Assembly (NCBI RefSeq): GCF_000213175.1
Contig: NW_009799179.1
Span: 3,256,723-3,320,722 of the forward strand
DNA length: 64,000 bases
Reading direction: 5' to 3'
Origin: Neurospora tetrasperma FGSC 2508
Taxonomy: Eukaryota; Ascomycota; Sordariomycetes; Sordariales; Sordariaceae
This document shows, piece after piece, positions 25,411 to 37,099 of the stretch. The notes below the pieces were generated by a model, which ran no database searches, was not told the DNA's origin, and saw nothing but the letters and a program-made list of their open reading frames with translations. The stretch's first letter is position 1. Every line of letters begins with the position of its first letter. The position numbers and the translations under genes are program-made.

Positions 25411-26778
25411 TCAAATCTGCCGAATCTCCTTGCCGGCCATTTCGGGTCGCTCAACCTCCCACTCATCCCTCAGGACAGCAAAGGCGAGATCGCAGACCAA
25501 CAAGCTCAGTCCAAGGCCCCAAACAAGCGTGATAGCATAGAAGAAGTTTGCGTTTCCGCTACCAGCATAGATCCACAGATGGTAGAACGCAGGACCGAGA
25601 AAGGTCGTGTAAATAATAATGGCGGCAATGACAAACGAATACCGCAGCAACGGGAAGACATGTCTATACAGCGGCACCATACCCAAGAACAACGACGCAT
25701 CCGCGATGCTAGGGTATGGCTTGAAGATGCTGAAGATACCCAGCAGCAGAGTGATCACCACAAGCGGCTGCTGGCGAAGGCGCACGCTCAACCCGCCAAC
25801 ATATGACGACAAATGCAGCCAAAAGACGGCCAAGAAGAATGAACGGAACGAGTCGAACATCTCGACAAAGAAGTACCACCACAGGCCGATATTGGGAGCC
25901 AGGTCAGACAGGGTAAGTTGCACACCATAGGTGGAACTAAGGAACTCCCATGAGCCGGTCAGGAAGAACGACATTTGGAAAAGCACTGCCAGAGCACCGA
26001 ATACATCCATAACCATGGTCGCGGTAAACTTGATCCACGCATTGGGCGCTCCGGTAGCGGGCAGCTTCTGCCTGTCATAGCAAAGAAGAATGAGAGGCGG
26101 GAGGAGGAGTAGCGGATACATGGAGAGGTATGATGCGAAGGCCAGTGCGACCATGGCGTGAAAGGGTCTGCCGGAAATGGCATTGGCGATGGCGTGGAGA
26201 ATAGCACAGGTCGTGAAGACGGTGGTCGAACGCCCAATGCATGTCGCGATGGTGAAGGGGTTGAACAGGAAGAGCGCGGCAACGATGGCACCACTCCAGC
26301 GCTTGTCACGGCGCGGGGAGGTGAAGCGCGCAGACGAGCCGGCCTCACCAGACTCTGCGATCCTTAAAAGAGCATGGGCGCTCAGAATATCGATAGCGAT
26401 GTAGAGAAGGTACGTGAAGATGGGAAACGCCGAGAAGCTCGGGAGCAAGTTGAAGATGGGCAGCAAGAGGGGCGCCTGGTGGTAGACGCCGCCATCGTAA
26501 GGAGAGACGTTATGGTTATACAGGAAGAGGCCTTCTTGAACTATAGTTTTGGGTAGTTAGCAAACCTGTGTTCCTCGAGACGATGCGACGGATGCCGAAG
26601 AGAAAAACAAAAGCTACAACATACGGCGCTTGAAGCTTGTGACTGGCGTTGAGATCTCGACACGGCCAGTCAGGAGGTCTGGAAGACCGGGGAACAGAGT
26701 AAAGAGGGCAAGTCGCAGGACGGCAGCACCGGCGTATAAGCCAGCCGTCCTCCTCAACGTTACCTTGCCGCCATTCAT
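25411..26778 (-). CDS. gab1: PIG-U / Gab1, GPI transamidase subunit
   Basis: This is a multispanning endoplasmic-reticulum membrane subunit of GPI transamidase, which swaps the C-terminal signal of precursor proteins for a GPI anchor. Exon 1 (26778-26625) gives MNGGKVTLRRTAG followed by LRLALFTLFPGLPDLLTGRV and STPVTSFKR. A short intron (26624-26541, donor GTATGT, branch GCTAAC, acceptor TATAG) leads to exon 2 (26540-25411) beginning QEGLFLYNHNVSPYDGGVYH, a hallmark stretch of the PIG-U family, then LFLFNPFTIATCIGRSTTVF. The product is 427 residues with about eight or nine hydrophobic segments, consistent with yeast Gab1 and human PIG-U. It diverges from nop7 across about 530 bp. The start was chosen because this ATG alone gives the conserved N-terminus. 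Confidence 0.92.
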
Positions 26779-27308
26779 TGTTCAATTCGCCATACGACGA
26801 GGTGGGAGCTGTGATGTCGAACTTGTCCCGGGGTCAAGTTACTTCTAACGACATGCCCGTCCAGTTGCGCTAAACAGGAGTCGCGCCCAGCACGTTAGGT
26901 CGCCCTGTCAAGGGAATCACTGTCCCCACCAAGGCAGACTGACAGCTGGCCCGGCCTCCACAGCTGGCGGGTCCCTGTGGGACAATGGGTTCTGGATTCC
27001 AGAAGGGAGCGGGAATCTGGGACAGACGGGCCCAGTAGCCTCATCTATCTGATGCCTCCCGCTTTCCATCCACTACGTTATCTAATCTTTGATCAGCTTT
27101 GGCGGTGGGAAGTGGCATAAAAAGTTCAGGACCGCAACGGCCAGAAAAAAAAAAGTTGATTGCAAGTGCACAGAGCGCCCCCACCTACAATTGGCTTCGA
27201 TAACGGGCGATCGAGTCTGCAGACTGAAGAGATCCATCCTTGGTCCTCTTCTCCTTCTCTCACTCTTCCACCTACACCCAACAACCACAACCACCACCAC
27301 ACCCCAAA
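26779..27308. promoter_or_regulatory. Divergent promoter gab1 / nop7
   Basis: About 530 bp lie between two start codons pointing apart, so both promoters must fit here. The nop7 side ends in a CT-rich and then CA-rich leader (about 27243-27308) of the kind seen before other highly used starts in this genome. No specific factor site is claimed. Confidence 0.6.
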
Positions 27309-29300
27309 ATGCCAAAAATCAAGAAAAAGGGCCAGGCCGGCGCGGCCAAGAACTACATCACCCGCACACAGGCTGTGAAAAAGCTGCAGCTTAGCCTTCC
27401 CGACTTCCGCAAGCTTTGCATCTGGAAGGGTATCTACCCGCGCGAGCCTCGCAACAAGAAGAAGGTTTCCAAGTCGGCCACTGCCTCGACCACCTTCTAC
27501 TACACCAAGGACATTCAGTACCTCCTCCACGAGCCCCTTCTCCAAAAGTTCCGTGACCAGAAGGTGCTCGAGAAGAAGATCTCCCGTGCTCTTGGCAGAG
27601 GTGATGTTTCGGATGCCGCCCGCTTCGAGCGCCATGCTGCCCGCCCCGAGGCCACTGGCATGCCCAGGTACACTCTCAACCACGTCATCCGCGAGCGCTA
27701 CCCGACCTTCAACGACGCGCTCCGCGATCTCGATGACTGCTTGTCCATGCTCTTCCTCTTCGCCAACCTCCCTTCCACGAGCGCGGTTCCCGCCAAGATG
27801 ATCGCCCGCTGCGAGCGCCTCTGCCTCGAATTCCAACACTACCTTATTGTTTCCCACAGCCTGCGCAAGTCGTTCCTGTCGATCAAGGGTATCTACTACC
27901 AGGCCAACATTCAGGGCGAGGATATTCTCTGGCTCGTTCCCTACAAGTTCAACCAGAGGATCGTCGGCGATGTCGATTTCCGCATCATGGGCACTTTCGT
28001 CGAGTTCTACATGACCCTGCTCGGGTTCGTCAACTACCGACTTTACAGCTCGATCGGCCTCAAGTATCCTCCCAAGTTCGACCAGCTCAAGGACGAGAAC
28101 GGTGCTGAGCTCGGCGCTTTTTCTCTGGAGGGTGTCAACATGGCCACCCAGGGCGAGACCAAGGCCGTCACAAACGGGGAGGAACAACAGCAGGGTCCTG
28201 ACCCCAAGGTCCAGGCTGAGGTTGACAAGATTATCAAGCAACTGAAGGAGGACGAGTCCAAGAGCGACGAGACTGCCGAGGAAGATGCCGAGGCCGACGA
28301 TGAGGAGAAGCCCACAGACTCCATCGACAAGTTCGAGCCAGTTGCCCCTGGTGGTGATGTTCTTCCTCAGCCGGCGTACAGCAGCAGTGACCCTTCGCAG
28401 CTGTTCGCCAACTTCACATTCTATCTCTCCCGTGAGACCCCCCGCCAGCCTCTCGAGTTCATTCTTCGTGCCTTTGGCTGCAAGAGGATAGGCTGGGATT
28501 CCGTCCTCGGCGAGGGTGCCTTCACAAATGACGAGTCGGATCCTTCCATCACCCATCACATCATTGACAGGCCAGTCGTACAAGCTGCTACCAACGAGGA
28601 TGGCGATGGCGAGGACAACCAGACGGCCCAGAAGGTCGGACCCAACCAGAGATACCCCGGCAGGATATATGTCCAGCCCCAATGGGTATGGGACTGCGTC
28701 AACGACGAGGAACTCAAGAGCCCTGAGCTCTATGCTCCTGGCGCCGCTCTCCCTCCCCATCTTAGCCCCTTCGTCAAGGCCGCCCCTGGCCAGTACGATC
28801 CTACTCTGCCCCTTGAGGCTCAGCAAACCGAGGCTGAGGCTATTGAAGCCGACCTCGAGGATGCCGAGAAGGGTAATGCTGAGGATGGTTCCGATGTTGA
28901 GAACGACATGGATGTTGATGAGGCCGAGGACGATGAGGAAGAGGAGGAGGGTGATGAGGAGGATGCCGAGGAGGCCGAGGAGGAGGATGCTGAGGAAGAT
29001 GAGGAGGAGTCCAAGACCCTCCAGCGTCAGCTTGAGCTAGAAGCCGAGCTCCAAGGCAAGAAGGTGCAAAATAAAAAGGTAGACTCCAAGACCAAGGCCA
29101 AGCTAGAACAGCGCAAGGCCCTTGAAAAGAAGGCACGCGAGGAGGCGGAGGACCTGGAGCGCGCCAAGGGCATGCTGAGCAAGAAGAAGCGCAAGCTGTA
29201 TGAGCAGATGCAGTATACCAACAACAAGAAGAGCGCTCAGGACGAGAAGCTCCGCGCCAAGAGGAGAAAGCTGGAGAAGGAAAAGGCGCAGAAGGCGTAA
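27309..29300 (+). CDS. nop7: Pescadillo homologue Nop7, 60S biogenesis
   Basis: This is a nucleolar protein of the PeBoW complex (Nop7-Erb1-Ytm1), needed for 27S pre-rRNA processing and assembly of the large ribosomal subunit. The uninterrupted frame encodes 663 residues from an ATG in a good context (CCCCAAAATGCC). The frame is open 23 codons further upstream but without ATG. The N-terminal pescadillo domain is plain: [37 protein letters not shown] and [25 protein letters not shown] domain spans about residues 360-485 ([14 protein letters not shown], then [12 protein letters not shown]). A nearly pure Asp/Glu tract (about 530-567) and a Lys-rich coiled-coil tail with nuclear-localisation character (575-663) follow. 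Strong codon bias creates a 566-codon antisense frame, which is not a gene. The next gene, rrn9, lies 474 bp downstream on the same strand. Confidence 0.96.
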   Translation: MPKIKKKGQAGAAKNYITRTQAVKKLQLSLPDFRKLCIWKGIYPREPRNKKKVSKSATASTTFYYTKDIQYLLHEPLLQKFRDQKVLEKKISRALGRGDVSDAARFERHAARPEATGMPRYTLNHVIRERYPTFNDALRDLDDCLSMLFLFANLPSTSAVPAKMIARCERLCLEFQHYLIVSHSLRKSFLSIKGIYYQANIQGEDILWLVPYKFNQRIVGDVDFRIMGTFVEFYMTLLGFVNYRLYSSIGLKYPPKFDQLKDENGAELGAFSLEGVNMATQGETKAVTNGEEQQQGPDPKVQAEVDKIIKQLKEDESKSDETAEEDAEADDEEKPTDSIDKFEPVAPGGDVLPQPAYSSSDPSQLFANFTFYLSRETPRQPLEFILRAFGCKRIGWDSVLGEGAFTNDESDPSITHHIIDRPVVQAATNEDGDGEDNQTAQKVGPNQRYPGRIYVQPQWVWDCVNDEELKSPELYAPGAALPPHLSPFVKAAPGQYDPTLPLEAQQTEAEAIEADLEDAEKGNAEDGSDVENDMDVDEAEDDEEEEEGDEEDAEEAEEEDAEEDEEESKTLQRQLELEAELQGKKVQNKKVDSKTKAKLEQRKALEKKAREEAEDLERAKGMLSKKKRKLYEQMQYTNNKKSAQDEKLRAKRRKLEKEKAQKA

Positions 29301-29774
29301 GGTTAAAACACTGGCAAGGCGTAATTTTTAGCACTATGTTTTGAAATGGGATACCAAAGGCTCATTTTTTCTTTTTTCTTTTTGTGTAATCGACAAGTTT
29401 TGAATCATACTCGTCGTCCTGAACTGATGCAAATGTGAACATAATCGTGACATGAAAACGAGCGTCCACGAGGCTTTCGTCCGAGGGTTAGGGGTCGCTA
29501 CGAACCAAACCGTAACGCTCAAGAGAAGTTGGGACGAACCGAAAATAGGACCGACGAAAGGTGAGAGTACAAAGTAAAAGAATTGAGGAGTCGGAGGTTC
29601 ATCAATATCTCCATCCTTGTGGCTGTGGTACTACCACTGGGACGCTTTCGTACGTCAGTGCGGTTCTTTGCCTTCAATCTCTTGTCACTCCCGTCCTTTA
29701 GTGATTGAACACCAGAATTTGCACCCAACAACCCTGCCAACGCGGGAAGAGCACCCACTAAACAGGGCAATACA
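29301..29774. promoter_or_regulatory. nop7 3' flank and rrn9 promoter
   Basis: This holds the T-rich 3' end of nop7 and the upstream region of rrn9 within 474 bp. No separate gene or specific site is apparent. Confidence 0.45.
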
Positions 29775-32133
29775 ATGTCTTCACACTTGAATCAAGAGGA
29801 TTCCGGCGACGAGGATTGGGGTAAGGACACTGAAGAGATTAATTCCATCGCATCAGATGAACTGCACGAAACCCGCCCCAATCGGTGGAATGGGCCCCCC
29901 TCCACATGGCTCACATTCACCGCGCAGGAAAGAAAGGCCTACCAAGCGTTAGAGGGCTTGCGCAGGCGAGACTTGTCAGCACATCTCTACAACGCGCACG
30001 CATTGCGAACCCGAGCCAAAAGGCAGGAGACCAAAGAGGTGAGTCTACCGAGGCGGTTTAGAAAAGCAAAAGCTAACAATTGCTCAGGCGACCAACGATC
30101 AAACTGAAGACGAAGACGGTTCACGGCCCAGAGAGAATGAATGGGCTCCGAGCCACCGATGGACGGCTTGGCCACTGAGGACTGGTGAGGTGGTTGATGA
30201 TGAGCTCCTCCCGCGGACCGCAGACGAGCACGAGGCTTTCACGCTGCGTCCGCCCGTCCGGACCTACCCAAGCAAGAATCTAGAGGAAGAAATTTCGGCA
30301 ACAATTTTACGGTGTGCCAAGGAAAAGTTCCGAAGCAGAGGCTTCCCCGAAGAAGACGACGAGGATGATCACTCCGCCATACACGCGGTGGGCGAAGGGA
30401 ACGATGGCGTTGTGGACTCGATAGAAAAGGGCGACAACGACCATCACCATCATGCGGAATCCAGTCAGTTGCTATCCAGCCCGCCACGGCGCAACGACGA
30501 GTCGGCCCGGTATAGCGTACCACTTTCGAGCCCGGTCAAACGTGAGCCGGTCTCCCAAGACGAGAGCAGTAAACAAGGCGGCTCTGCTTCGCATACCCTC
30601 AGCTCTTCACGTCGACGTCATCGAGCTCCTACGCCTACCTACATTCCTGGCCCGTCAGTCGATGACGACAGGTCCTACAAACTTCTCCGTCCCGCATCGC
30701 GGCGCATCCTCTCCAAGCTGGACGAAACCTTGACAATCCTACACAACGCCCGCGTTGCCGGTCTCCGCGACCTCTCCGAATCTTCTGCTAGTGACACTGA
30801 GGATAACGACAACGACGCCGAGACGGAAGAGCCTGATCGACAGCAGCAGCAGCAGCAGCAACGCACACTAAGGGGAAGACCCCGTGCGCGCTCCCCATCA
30901 CCTTCCGCAGAAGCGACAGCGTCCGAGGCCAAATCAAATCCGCCGCGAGGAACCAGCAAGCGAGGGCGTAAAAGAAAACTACGCATTCCCCTCGAGGGCG
31001 AGACTGGGCAGGAAATGCTTGAACGCGTCGCCCGCGAGACTCACAAGCGGATACCCTCTTTCTTTCGCTCTCGGGCTTCCTCTTTCCACACTACCGACGA
31101 GGCCGACGCTGACGAAACAGCTTCTGAAGCCGAAGCCCGCGGGCCGCCAAGGTCATACCAACTACCCTCCTCCAAGAAGACAGCGGAACGTCCCAACAGG
31201 CACAGGGCCAGAAGCAGAAGCCGAAGCCGAAGCGTAACCAGCACCGCCGCCTTGACCGCCGCCCAAGAAAAAGACCGCATGGGCCGCGTCGCACGCTGGG
31301 GTCTCCGCGACTGGCGCGACGTCCTCGGGGCAGCTGCCCTGGCTGGGTTTCCGCAGAACGTGATTGCTCGCGCGACGCAGAGATGCGCTACGCTTTTCGG
31401 GGAAGAGATGGCGATGCATACCCTTTGTTCTTCTTCCTCTAAGCGTATCAAGACGATGGTTTACCACCCCGGCGACCCGCCCCCCGACTCTTCTGAAGAG
31501 GAGGTGGACGCCACTGATATTGCGTTGGAGCAGAGACGGACGGTTAGCAGGCAGCCGAGTCTTGTGAGGACGTTTTCACCTGATGTCGATGATGAGCAGC
31601 AAGAAGACGAGGAAGTCATGAAGGGTGTTAAAGCTGCTTCTGAAGCGGGAACAGAAGCAGAAAGAGCACGCGGTAGAAGCGAAAGCCCGGCTCGTAGCAG
31701 GAGCAGAGCTAGAAGGGCGGGTACACCCGCACTCGGTGGCGGGCTTAGGGTGAGGAGACGGTCGGTCACGCCGGCGGCCGGAGGGGATGTGTATTTTTGC
31801 CCGTACCCTGAGTGTGCGAGAGCTGTGGAAGGGTTTGGGAGAAGAGCGAATATGCATCGACATTTGAAGCTTGTTCATGGGCGGAGTCCACCTGCTTCTC
31901 CCGCAGGCTCTGTGATGGGAAGGGATGACCAGGATAGTATGGATGAGATGGAGGGTGGTATACATCTGGACGGGTTTTTGCAGCCGATTAAGGTGCGGAA
32001 GGGGTGGAGAGGAGGGGATCTGATACAGAGGGAGAGGGAAAGAGGGAGGGGGAAAACACGGTCGGAGTATGGGTCGGATGTGGATATGAAGCATGGGGAT
32101 GATGAGACTAGAGGACATGACATCGACCTCTGA
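29775..32133 (+). CDS. rrn9: Rrn9-domain protein, Pol I initiation factor
   Basis: In yeast, Rrn9 is a subunit of the upstream activation factor that recruits RNA polymerase I to the rDNA promoter in the nucleolus. Exon 1 (29775-30038) and exon 2 (30088-32133) flank a 49-bp intron (GTGAGT, GCTAAC, CTCAG) and encode 769 residues. The Rrn9 domain lies at about 34-84 (NRWNGPPSTW, then LRRRDLSAHLYNAHALRTRA). The long disordered middle is rich in Ser, Arg and acidic residues and includes a Gln7 run near 340. A second conserved-looking block is WGLRDWRDVLGAAALAGFPQ (about 482-520). Near 656-686 is a C2H2 finger, C-x4-C-x12-H-x4-H, in FCPYPECARAVEGF...HRHLKLVH. The finger and the length exceed the compact yeast protein, and I infer this is the extended filamentous-fungal form. 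The UAF role is inferred from the domain. Confidence 0.8.
30841..30862. repeat. CAG trinucleotide run (Gln7) in rrn9
   Basis: In-frame CAG repeats encode seven glutamines in the disordered region of the Rrn9-domain protein. Such runs are often length-polymorphic between strains. Confidence 0.85.
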
Positions 32134-32638
32134 AACAAAGTAGTCTCGATACTAATCTCCTGAAGATTTCGGGAGATAGCAAAATCTGAACTGGGAAAAC
32201 TGCTGTCATGGAAATTGTTGCGGATGCTCTTAACCATACAAAAGTCTCACTTACCACTGCCATCTCTCTTAGTCTTCAGGCAATCTTCTCAGGATACGAT
32301 CTTTACTAATTTCTTTCCTCCATAAACTTCCATTTTCCAATGTAATTTCTCTATCTCTTCTTACCCAATGCGAGTGAAGCGGGTGTCTCCAACTTGAGCT
32401 TCATTTTTTTGGATCTTAATAGCGCGAATCTTCAAGACATCTCAAACATCCAAGAGGCACAACATCCTTTCTCCTCAGTCAACTGCAACCAGTTCCAGAT
32501 CTGATACACGTCCCATCCCGGCCTCCAACTAATCCAACTCCCCGCAACCCAACAATCTTTCCCCTCATCTCCTCCTTTCCTGTGACCAGAATTTGGAGGT
32601 AGCTCATAAGATACTGAATCTCGTGCATTTCTTAATCA
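32134..32638. other. rrn9 3' flank
   Basis: AT- and CT-rich sequence with no supported frame. It separates rrn9 from the tRNA-Leu gene. Confidence 0.5.
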
Positions 32639-32740
32639 GGCTAGATGGCCGAGCGGTCTAAGGCGCCACGTTAAGGTAAACCCTTAATTCGAGAAATCCG
32701 TGGTCCGAAAGGGCGTGAGTTCGAATCTCACTGTTAGTCA
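32639..32740 (+). tRNA. tRNA-Leu (anticodon AAG), with intron
   Basis: This type II tRNA gene begins GGCTAGA-TGGCCGAGCGG, with the A box intact. The anticodon stem CCACG/CGTGG encloses anticodon AAG (32673-32675), which reads CUU and, as inosine, CUC. A 21-base intron (32677-32697) sits after base 37, and its CCTTAA pairs with TTAAGG of the anticodon loop. The variable arm is CC-GAAA-GG, and the T arm GTGAG-TTCGAAT-CTCAC gives a perfect B box. The discriminator is A, as leucine tRNAs need. Oddly, the 3' acceptor strand has one extra base: pairing with GGCTAGA works only if the G at 32733 bulges out. The gene may still function, or may be an early decay product. A T7 run at 32775-32781 is a fair Pol III terminator. 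Confidence 0.88.
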
Positions 32741-32774
32741 GTAACATATCCACCTTCGCTCAGGTGGGCATTCC

Positions 32775-32781
32775 TTTTTTT
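32775..32781 (+). terminator. Pol III T-run terminator of tRNA-Leu
   Basis: Seven T begin 34 bases downstream of the tRNA end. No earlier run of four or more T intervenes, so the primary transcript would carry a longer trailer than that of the tRNA-Ser gene. Confidence 0.6.
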
Positions 32782-33347
32782 CGATACCTTCCCCTGACTT
32801 TTTGAACTATGAATCCGTTGTTGAGGATCTCTGCTTTGCCCTCCTGACTCCTTTTTGAGGGTAAGGTTCTGAAAAGTTGTCATGCCTATGTCTGTAGCTC
32901 CAAGATCCTAATAATGAGATATGGATACCATTCTCATGACGCAAAGATATTGCACAAAGTAGGTTGAGCGCACAACAACCTGTATAGCAAGGTTCGGCTA
33001 ATTCTCCCAATCCACCGAACCACTGCGATGAAGCGGACACCACAAAACTGTCAATGAAGGAGAAACCAGTTGATATATGATGAGGGTATCAGTGCTCGAT
33101 AAAGAGTACAACATAAGCGACAACAGCCAAACCAACCACCCCGTTCCGTCATCGGGAATATTCTTTTAGCAGCCAAACAACCAAACCAACATAGTTAAAT
33201 AAGAATGATGAAAAGTATCCTTCCCTAATGGTCCCACCAACGCCAAAACACCTCTTCCCACTGATGTTGACCTTACTTCTCCTGTTCCCTAACCCAACTC
33301 TCGAAACTCCCTAAAAAGGCCACCAACAAACCAAATCCGAAATCAAC
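32782..33347. other. Intergenic between tRNA-Leu and kinesin 3' end
   Basis: No frame of interest. CCAACCA-type low-complexity sequence near 33120-33200 probably belongs to the kinesin 3' untranslated region. Confidence 0.5.
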
Positions 33348-36300
33348 TCAACCTAGCCGTGGAGTCTTCCTCCTGTTTCCCGCAATGCCTACACTGGCAT
33401 CTGTCGTCACCGGCATGTTTTCCAGGCCCTCCGTGATGATCCCGCCAGCATGACCCGTTATCTTTTTCTTGGCTAATACACGAGGTGATTGTCTCCGATT
33501 ACTTCTTCTAAAGAGTGGTACTTGCGTCGCACTCTCTTCAATGTGGTCCGTATTGTTGGCGTGGAAACCGATCACCGATGTAGATGGCGGCGCCATTGAC
33601 ATTGTGCTGGATGACAACTCGCCAAAAACTGATGTCCCCCCACCAAGGTTCGGATTCACTTCTCGTAAACTCGGGTCTATGGGATGCGACTTATTTCGGG
33701 TGCTCGTGGCGGGTCCGGGCGTGCCGAAGGGATTATTCCTGGGTGAAACAGGCACAGACAATGGCACTTTGGAGGGTGAACGTGAAGGCGACACGACGAT
33801 ATCACTATATACCGCAGTCATCGTTGCACGTTTAGCTGGGCTTGTCGTCGGCGTCGTCGAAGGCTTGTCCTGCATGCCTGCAATGAGCGTCTCATGGCCC
33901 GCGGTGCGCGGAAGGTCCGTCGGATATTCGTAGCGCTTCTTCTCGGGGGTGTCACCGGTGGGCTCGTACTCGCGGATCTTGGTGCTCTGGATGTCTTCGC
34001 GGAGGGCGGCAAGGGGCTGACGGAGGGATTCGTCAAGCGGCTCAAGAGATTCTCGCAGGATCTTCGCATCGTTATCCATTTCGCCACTAAGGTCGCGGAT
34101 ACGGTCGAAGCGCTCGCCAAAATGGTCCGCAATGTTAATGAATGACTTTTCGACTGTTGAGGTGAGGTTCTCCATCGAGACGACATGTTGTTCATGGTGC
34201 GCGGAGTTTTCGGAGCGGGCGCGAGAGACGAATTGGTCAAGATCCTGCATCTGTGTATCGAGATCTTTGAGTTGAGCATCGACTACACGAACCGTCTCGG
34301 CATGGACAGATTTTGTGGTATTCTGTATAGAGTTGCTGTGCTCGTCGGCAGTCTGCGGCTTTCATTAGTAAATGAGTCTCCCAAATGAGACACAGCACAG
34401 GTAGCTTACCGCCCAGTCGTCCTTCATCTTGTTCTTGAGCGCATCACGAGACTTGACAACATCCTCCATAAGTCTGCTGTCCTTCTCGTTCCAAGCGTTC
34501 ATGCCATCCAAATATTCGGACATACTGCCCTCAAACGTCGCATTCGAATCCATAACCGCTTGTCGAATAAGTGCTGTCTTCCCGGCCAGGCGAGACTCTT
34601 GCCTCTCCGCTTGCGAATTGATGAGGGAGCCGATCTGTAGCAGAAGGTTTTGCCTTTCCTCGGCCGCTTGTCTTCGCTCCTCCTCCAAAACCTCCTGAAT
34701 CCGGGCCGACGCAGTTGCGTTGGATTCCACAATGGTCTGACTAGCACCCTCGAGCTCTTGCCGGAGTCTTTCAGCTTCGGCTTTTTGGGCGCTAATTGTT
34801 TGAAGCAGATCCCCGAAGATGGATTTACATTCCTTCCCAAGCGAGCTATACGAAGCATGTAACTGACTGTGGAAAGTAGTTAGCTCGCCCAGGACATCAC
34901 CTGCAATCCGCTCAGCCGCCGAGGCAATAGCCTGGAGCGATTCTCCAACGCGCTGTTTCACGGTGTCCCGAACAACCTTGATCTCTTCCAGCACGTTGTC
35001 CATCTCCTCCTTGGACTTTTGCTTCTGCTCCAACAGCTGTGTCCTAGACTCTGCGAAATGCTCCAAGTTTTGATCGAGGAAGGCTTGGGTTGTGGACAGC
35101 TTGTCGAGCTCCTCCTGGACAAAACTTTGCATTCGCTCTGATACGCTGGAGATATGCTCCTCCTGCCCCTTGCGAAACTCCGCAATCCGACTTTCGACAA
35201 GCTCAGTAATACCTGTGACTTGCGATTGCGACATGGCCCACGTGCTACGATTGAGCGCATGTAGGTCGGACCTTCTTCTGTTCTTCGCGTGGAGCCCTTC
35301 GACATCTTGGACGGTCCGCTTGACGGTAGAGATAAGCTCATCACCCACTTTCGCAAGCTTCTGTTCGGTTGTTTGATGCGCCCTTCGGAGGTGCACCTCC
35401 TCCGCCAACGACTTCCTGGTGGCTGCCAGCACTAGCTCGGTTTGGTCCAACACATCTTTGGTCTCATCTAGCTGTGCTTTTGTGGCTTCGTGCTCTTTTC
35501 GAAGCCCCATAAATGTTGATGTCATCGTATACAGCTCTTGGAGCTTGTTTCGAAGGTTCGTTTCGAGTGTCTCGATTCTGGCCGCTTGTTCTTCCGTCAG
35601 GATCCGCCGCGATTCGTTTTGTACAGTCAGCTCTTCGTAAGCATCGTTCGATAGATAGACGCCGTTTCGTTGACGAGTAGCAATCAGCTCGCTTTTCAGT
35701 TTCTCGATCTCGGTCGCAAACTCGCGAAGTAATGTTTTTTTGTTGAGTAGCGCGTTGATCTGCGGTTTGTTTCGAATGTTTTTAGCCCTAAAAGCATAAT
35801 CAAGTGTGGATATCGTCTCCTCCATGTTACTCCTGGCCGGGGATATTGTCGCAATGATGCACGTCTTTGTCCGCCCACCTAAAGAGTCTTGGAGTAGACG
35901 TGTAAGTTTCGATTCTCTGTAAGGAATATGGGGGCTGCGGTCGACCAAGGCGTTGATGACGCGACCAAGGGTAAGCAGACTCTTGTTGATGAGACCAGCC
36001 TCAGCAGCACGTTTGTTCTCGGCTCCAGAGCGTTGAATGTTCTCGCTGCCAGCGAGATCAACCAAATTCAGCTTTCCTCCCATTAGATAATCCTCCCCAT
36101 TCTCGGTTTGTTGCTTGACATGAACGGTAATGGTGAAGACGGTGTGACTACGACTGCTGAGGTCGTTGCACTTTGTCGCGGCCACCTGACGCCTCACACT
36201 GCCCTCTTGAAGCCATCTGAGGCCGTCTGCCGCGCTCAAAATGTGTCTTTCCTCCATGCCTTGCACAATAGTCGTGGCATGGCCCTTTTTCGAGTTGTCG

Positions 36301-37099
36301 TCGAAGATTTTGAGCTTTGTGTTGTCCTCTGCCGAAAGCAGATCACGCAGCTCTTCATTATAAAGTTCGATAAACGAGCATCGCACGCAGTGTTCCTTGT
36401 CATCCACTTCAAGCTTATTAAAGAGAGCATGCAGGACTCTGGGGATGATGCCTGCGGTGTCGGGAAGCATGCCAAAAGTCTGATTCATGTCGCCTGACAT
36501 GGTATATGTCTTGCCCGTGCCTGTTTGGCCGTAAGCAAATATGGTGCAGTTGTAACCGGCAAGCATCTGGTTCAAGTCAGCCATGAACAGGCCCTGATCG
36601 GTTTGGTAGTCCTTACCTCTTCCAGGATAGGCTTCACCACCTCGTCGAAGACCATAGCTTGATCGGCGGCCTGCGAGAAGACGCGATCAAAGGTATACGT
36701 CTTGTTGCTCACTGCATTGGGACCCATTGATAGCTCAACTATCCTTCCTTTGAGGCCCTCCGTCTTGACAACAACGGCGCTATTTTCCTTGACTTCCCGG
36801 TCATTGCGTCCTCGACAGCGCACAACGACATTGATGTTTGTGGTGCCCTCGTCCTCCGGGTCGAAATCGCGCTCCTTACGCTTCGCACCTGCTGTTGCCG
36901 ATACCTGTGAGTCTGCGGGGGAGGCGGCGCCCGATCGCTCGGCGCGAGATCCTCCCGGTGCGGAGGCATTTCGGAGGGCTGATTGGCGGCCTGTTGAAGA
37001 CGCCGTGTTTCTGGTAGGAGGAGGTCGCATGCTGCTGTTGCTACGCGTCCCGGTGACGGATGGTGGACGCGACATGGATGATGGTTTTTTACGCTCCAT
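33348..37099 (-). CDS. bimC: Kinesin-5 (BimC/Cut7/Eg5 family) motor
   Basis: This is a plus-end mitotic motor that, as a bipolar homotetramer, slides spindle microtubules apart. Three exons (37099-36617, 36566-34410, 34352-33348), split by introns of 50 and 57 bp with GTAAGG and GTAAGC donors, encode 1214 residues. The N-terminal motor starts near residue 87 (INVVVRCRGRN). P-loop GQTGTGKT is at 174-181, with switch I NDLSSRSH, switch II LVDLAGSE and HIPYRESKLTRLLQDSLGG following. Coiled coil occupies about 430-1000. The BimC box lies at about 1010-1026 with TPEKKRYEYP, whose Thr-Pro is the Cdk1 site that controls spindle localisation in this family. The first intron falls right before MLAGYNCTIFAYGQTG, and splicing is needed to complete the motor. 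Total length is close to other fungal BimC proteins. It diverges from the UPF0183 gene. Confidence 0.95.

Noticed and set aside
27126-28826. 566-codon antisense frame across nop7
   Set aside because: It mirrors the strongly biased codons of nop7. Its translation is a Leu/Val/Glu-rich shadow without domains, and nop7 itself is certain.
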